A DNA stretch of 5,819 nucleotides from Chloroflexota bacterium. GTDB taxonomy: Bacteria; Chloroflexota; Anaerolineae; Anaerolineales; UBA4823. Every line of letters begins with the position of its first letter. The stretch's first letter is position 1. Made by a program: the position numbers and the translations under genes. The notes beneath the pieces are model-generated. The model was not told the DNA's origin, did no database searches, and saw only the letters and a program-made list of their open reading frames with translations. The stretch spans positions 1-5,819 of the forward strand of contig DAOVXM010000195.1 of assembly GCA_030636125.1 (NCBI GenBank). Reading direction: 5' to 3'. Of the stretch, positions 4,937 to 5,819 are shown one piece after another.

Positions 4937-5819
4937 TCATTTTTCCTCACCGGCTCGTATACGCTGCATTCGCTTGATCTTTTGCTGGACTACTTCCGCA
5001 TCGCCAACATCTTTCCTATGACGCAGCGCGGATGGCTCGACAAGTGACAATACTTCTTCAATACGCTTACTGATAGAACCAGGATCCTCTCCCAGACCAA
5101 GAATAGCAAGAGTGCGAGAACCCAGGGTTTGCCACGCGGTGCCTCTCCGTACCACTGATGCGAAAATAACTGAAAGCCCAACCTTCTCGACCAATGACTG
5201 GTCAAATTCGAAGGAAATTGGACCAGAGACATGGTCTGGATATCCTTCGGGAACCAAATACTTGCAAACAGATGCTTGTGGAACGAAATATCCCAAATCC
5301 GGATTCAACTCGCCAATTGCGATCTGATAAAACAGCGAGGGCATATCGCTATTATTTAATAAAGCCATAGCATTAATTGCTTCAGGATCTCCCAGACGAA
5401 CGTTATATTCAATTAGGCGTATGCCCTTTGAGGTGAGCATAAATTGTCCATAAAGGAATCCACGATACTCCTGTCCGGTATCTGCATGTAAAGCGAACAA
5501 GGTATCCTTGATCAGCTGGTCGGCCTGAGCCAAATCGGAGGGATTCAGAAAAGGCATGGTTCCATCTGCGGTAGTATACGCGCCCATGCCGCCGGTCATA
5601 TTGCCTTTATCGCCATCATAAGCGTATTTGAAATCTTGGGCTACGGGCATGGGAATCATGCTCTCTCCAGAGACGAACAGCATACGCGAAAACTCCTCCC
5701 CCACCAGGCGTTCTTCCAGGAGAACATGCCCTTCTTTGCCAATCCAGCTTTCGGTCTCTTTAAGGGCGTCTGCCTCGGTGTTCAGGTGAACCCCCATCAC
5801 CTGCACACCTTTGCCACTG
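4937..5819 (-). CDS. purD: Phosphoribosylamine-glycine ligase (GAR synthetase), 5' end outside window
   Basis: The C-terminal 293 residues of PurD, the ATP-grasp enzyme that joins 5-phosphoribosylamine and glycine in the second step of de novo purine synthesis (cytosol). The fragment begins in the ATP-binding loop (SGKGVQVMG). It continues with VLLEERLVGEEFSRMLFV (ATP-grasp strand and loop), PVAQDFKYAYDGD, then NMTGGMGAYT, and the metal-binding block EYNVRLGDPEA (visible residues 137-147). After that comes the C-domain (ASVCKYLVPEGYPDHV), ending KIKRMQRIRAGEEK and TGA. The insertions and the RHRKDVG...RM-x-x-IR ending resemble the archaeal-type branch more than the E. coli type; that is from memory of the families. 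About 130-150 N-terminal residues should lie beyond position 5819. The frame is intact throughout. Confidence 0.95.
   Translation of the reverse strand, partial: SGKGVQVMGVHLNTEADALKETESWIGKEGHVLLEERLVGEEFSRMLFVSGESMIPMPVAQDFKYAYDGDKGNMTGGMGAYTTADGTMPFLNPSDLAQADQLIKDTLFALHADTGQEYRGFLYGQFMLTSKGIRLIEYNVRLGDPEAINAMALLNNSDMPSLFYQIAIGELNPDLGYFVPQASVCKYLVPEGYPDHVSGPISFEFDQSLVEKVGLSVIFASVVRRGTAWQTLGSRTLAILGLGEDPGSISKRIEEVLSLVEPSALRHRKDVGDAEVVQQKIKRMQRIRAGEEK
4944..4947 (-). promoter_or_regulatory. Ribosome-binding site of the M42 gene inside the purD end
   Basis: AGGA, within the last codons of purD, lies 8 nt before the ATG at 4935. It selects that start over the GTG at 4950 and supports translational coupling. 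Confidence 0.6.

Noticed and set aside
4459..5327. Several plus-strand frames of 61-79 codons and one alternative minus-strand frame opposite or within purD and M42
   Set aside because: All overlap strongly supported conserved genes and show no motif or start signal of their own.

Overview
The window is a mid-GC (mid-40s to about 50 % by eye) bacterial segment in which every supportable gene is read from the minus strand, so transcription runs from position 5819 towards 1. The mix of an archaeal-type PurD, an M42 aminopeptidase, an APH(6)/hydroxyurea-type kinase, a tandem GNAT protein and a glucose-type ABC permease relic is what I would expect from a Chloroflexota (Anaerolineae-like) genome. 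That assignment is inference from family flavour, not from a marker gene.

Right-hand block (3901-5819), conserved: the 3' two-thirds of purD (glycinamide ribonucleotide synthetase, cut by the window edge) is followed after 1 nt by a complete M42-family metallo-aminopeptidase. Tight spacing and a Shine-Dalgarno inside the purD end indicate one translationally coupled unit. A 133-nt gap rich in short palindromes and GATC sites separates it from the next block.

Middle and left block (66-3767), accessory: a Qnr/McbG-like pentapeptide-repeat protein, an APH(6)/hydroxyurea-type phosphotransferase, a tandem GNAT acetyltransferase split by one in-frame TAA, a short unrecognised ORF, a small HEAT-repeat protein, and the frameshifted 3' remnant of a sugar ABC permease. 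The first three belong to families that include antibiotic-resistance or self-protection proteins. Here they sit next to two visibly decayed genes, so the region looks like an accessory stretch with gene turnover rather than a dedicated pathway.

The non-coding space also holds structure. A 42-nt hairpin (2109-2150) pairs fully only as minus-strand RNA. A two-part DNA repeat lies at the ends of the HEAT and pentapeptide genes. An AT-rich start region precedes the pentapeptide gene, which begins with GTG and has no visible ribosome-binding site. I see no rRNA, tRNA, CRISPR array, transposase or integrase. I do not see convincing evidence of a new multi-gene system; the split GNAT gene and the hairpin most deserve a check.
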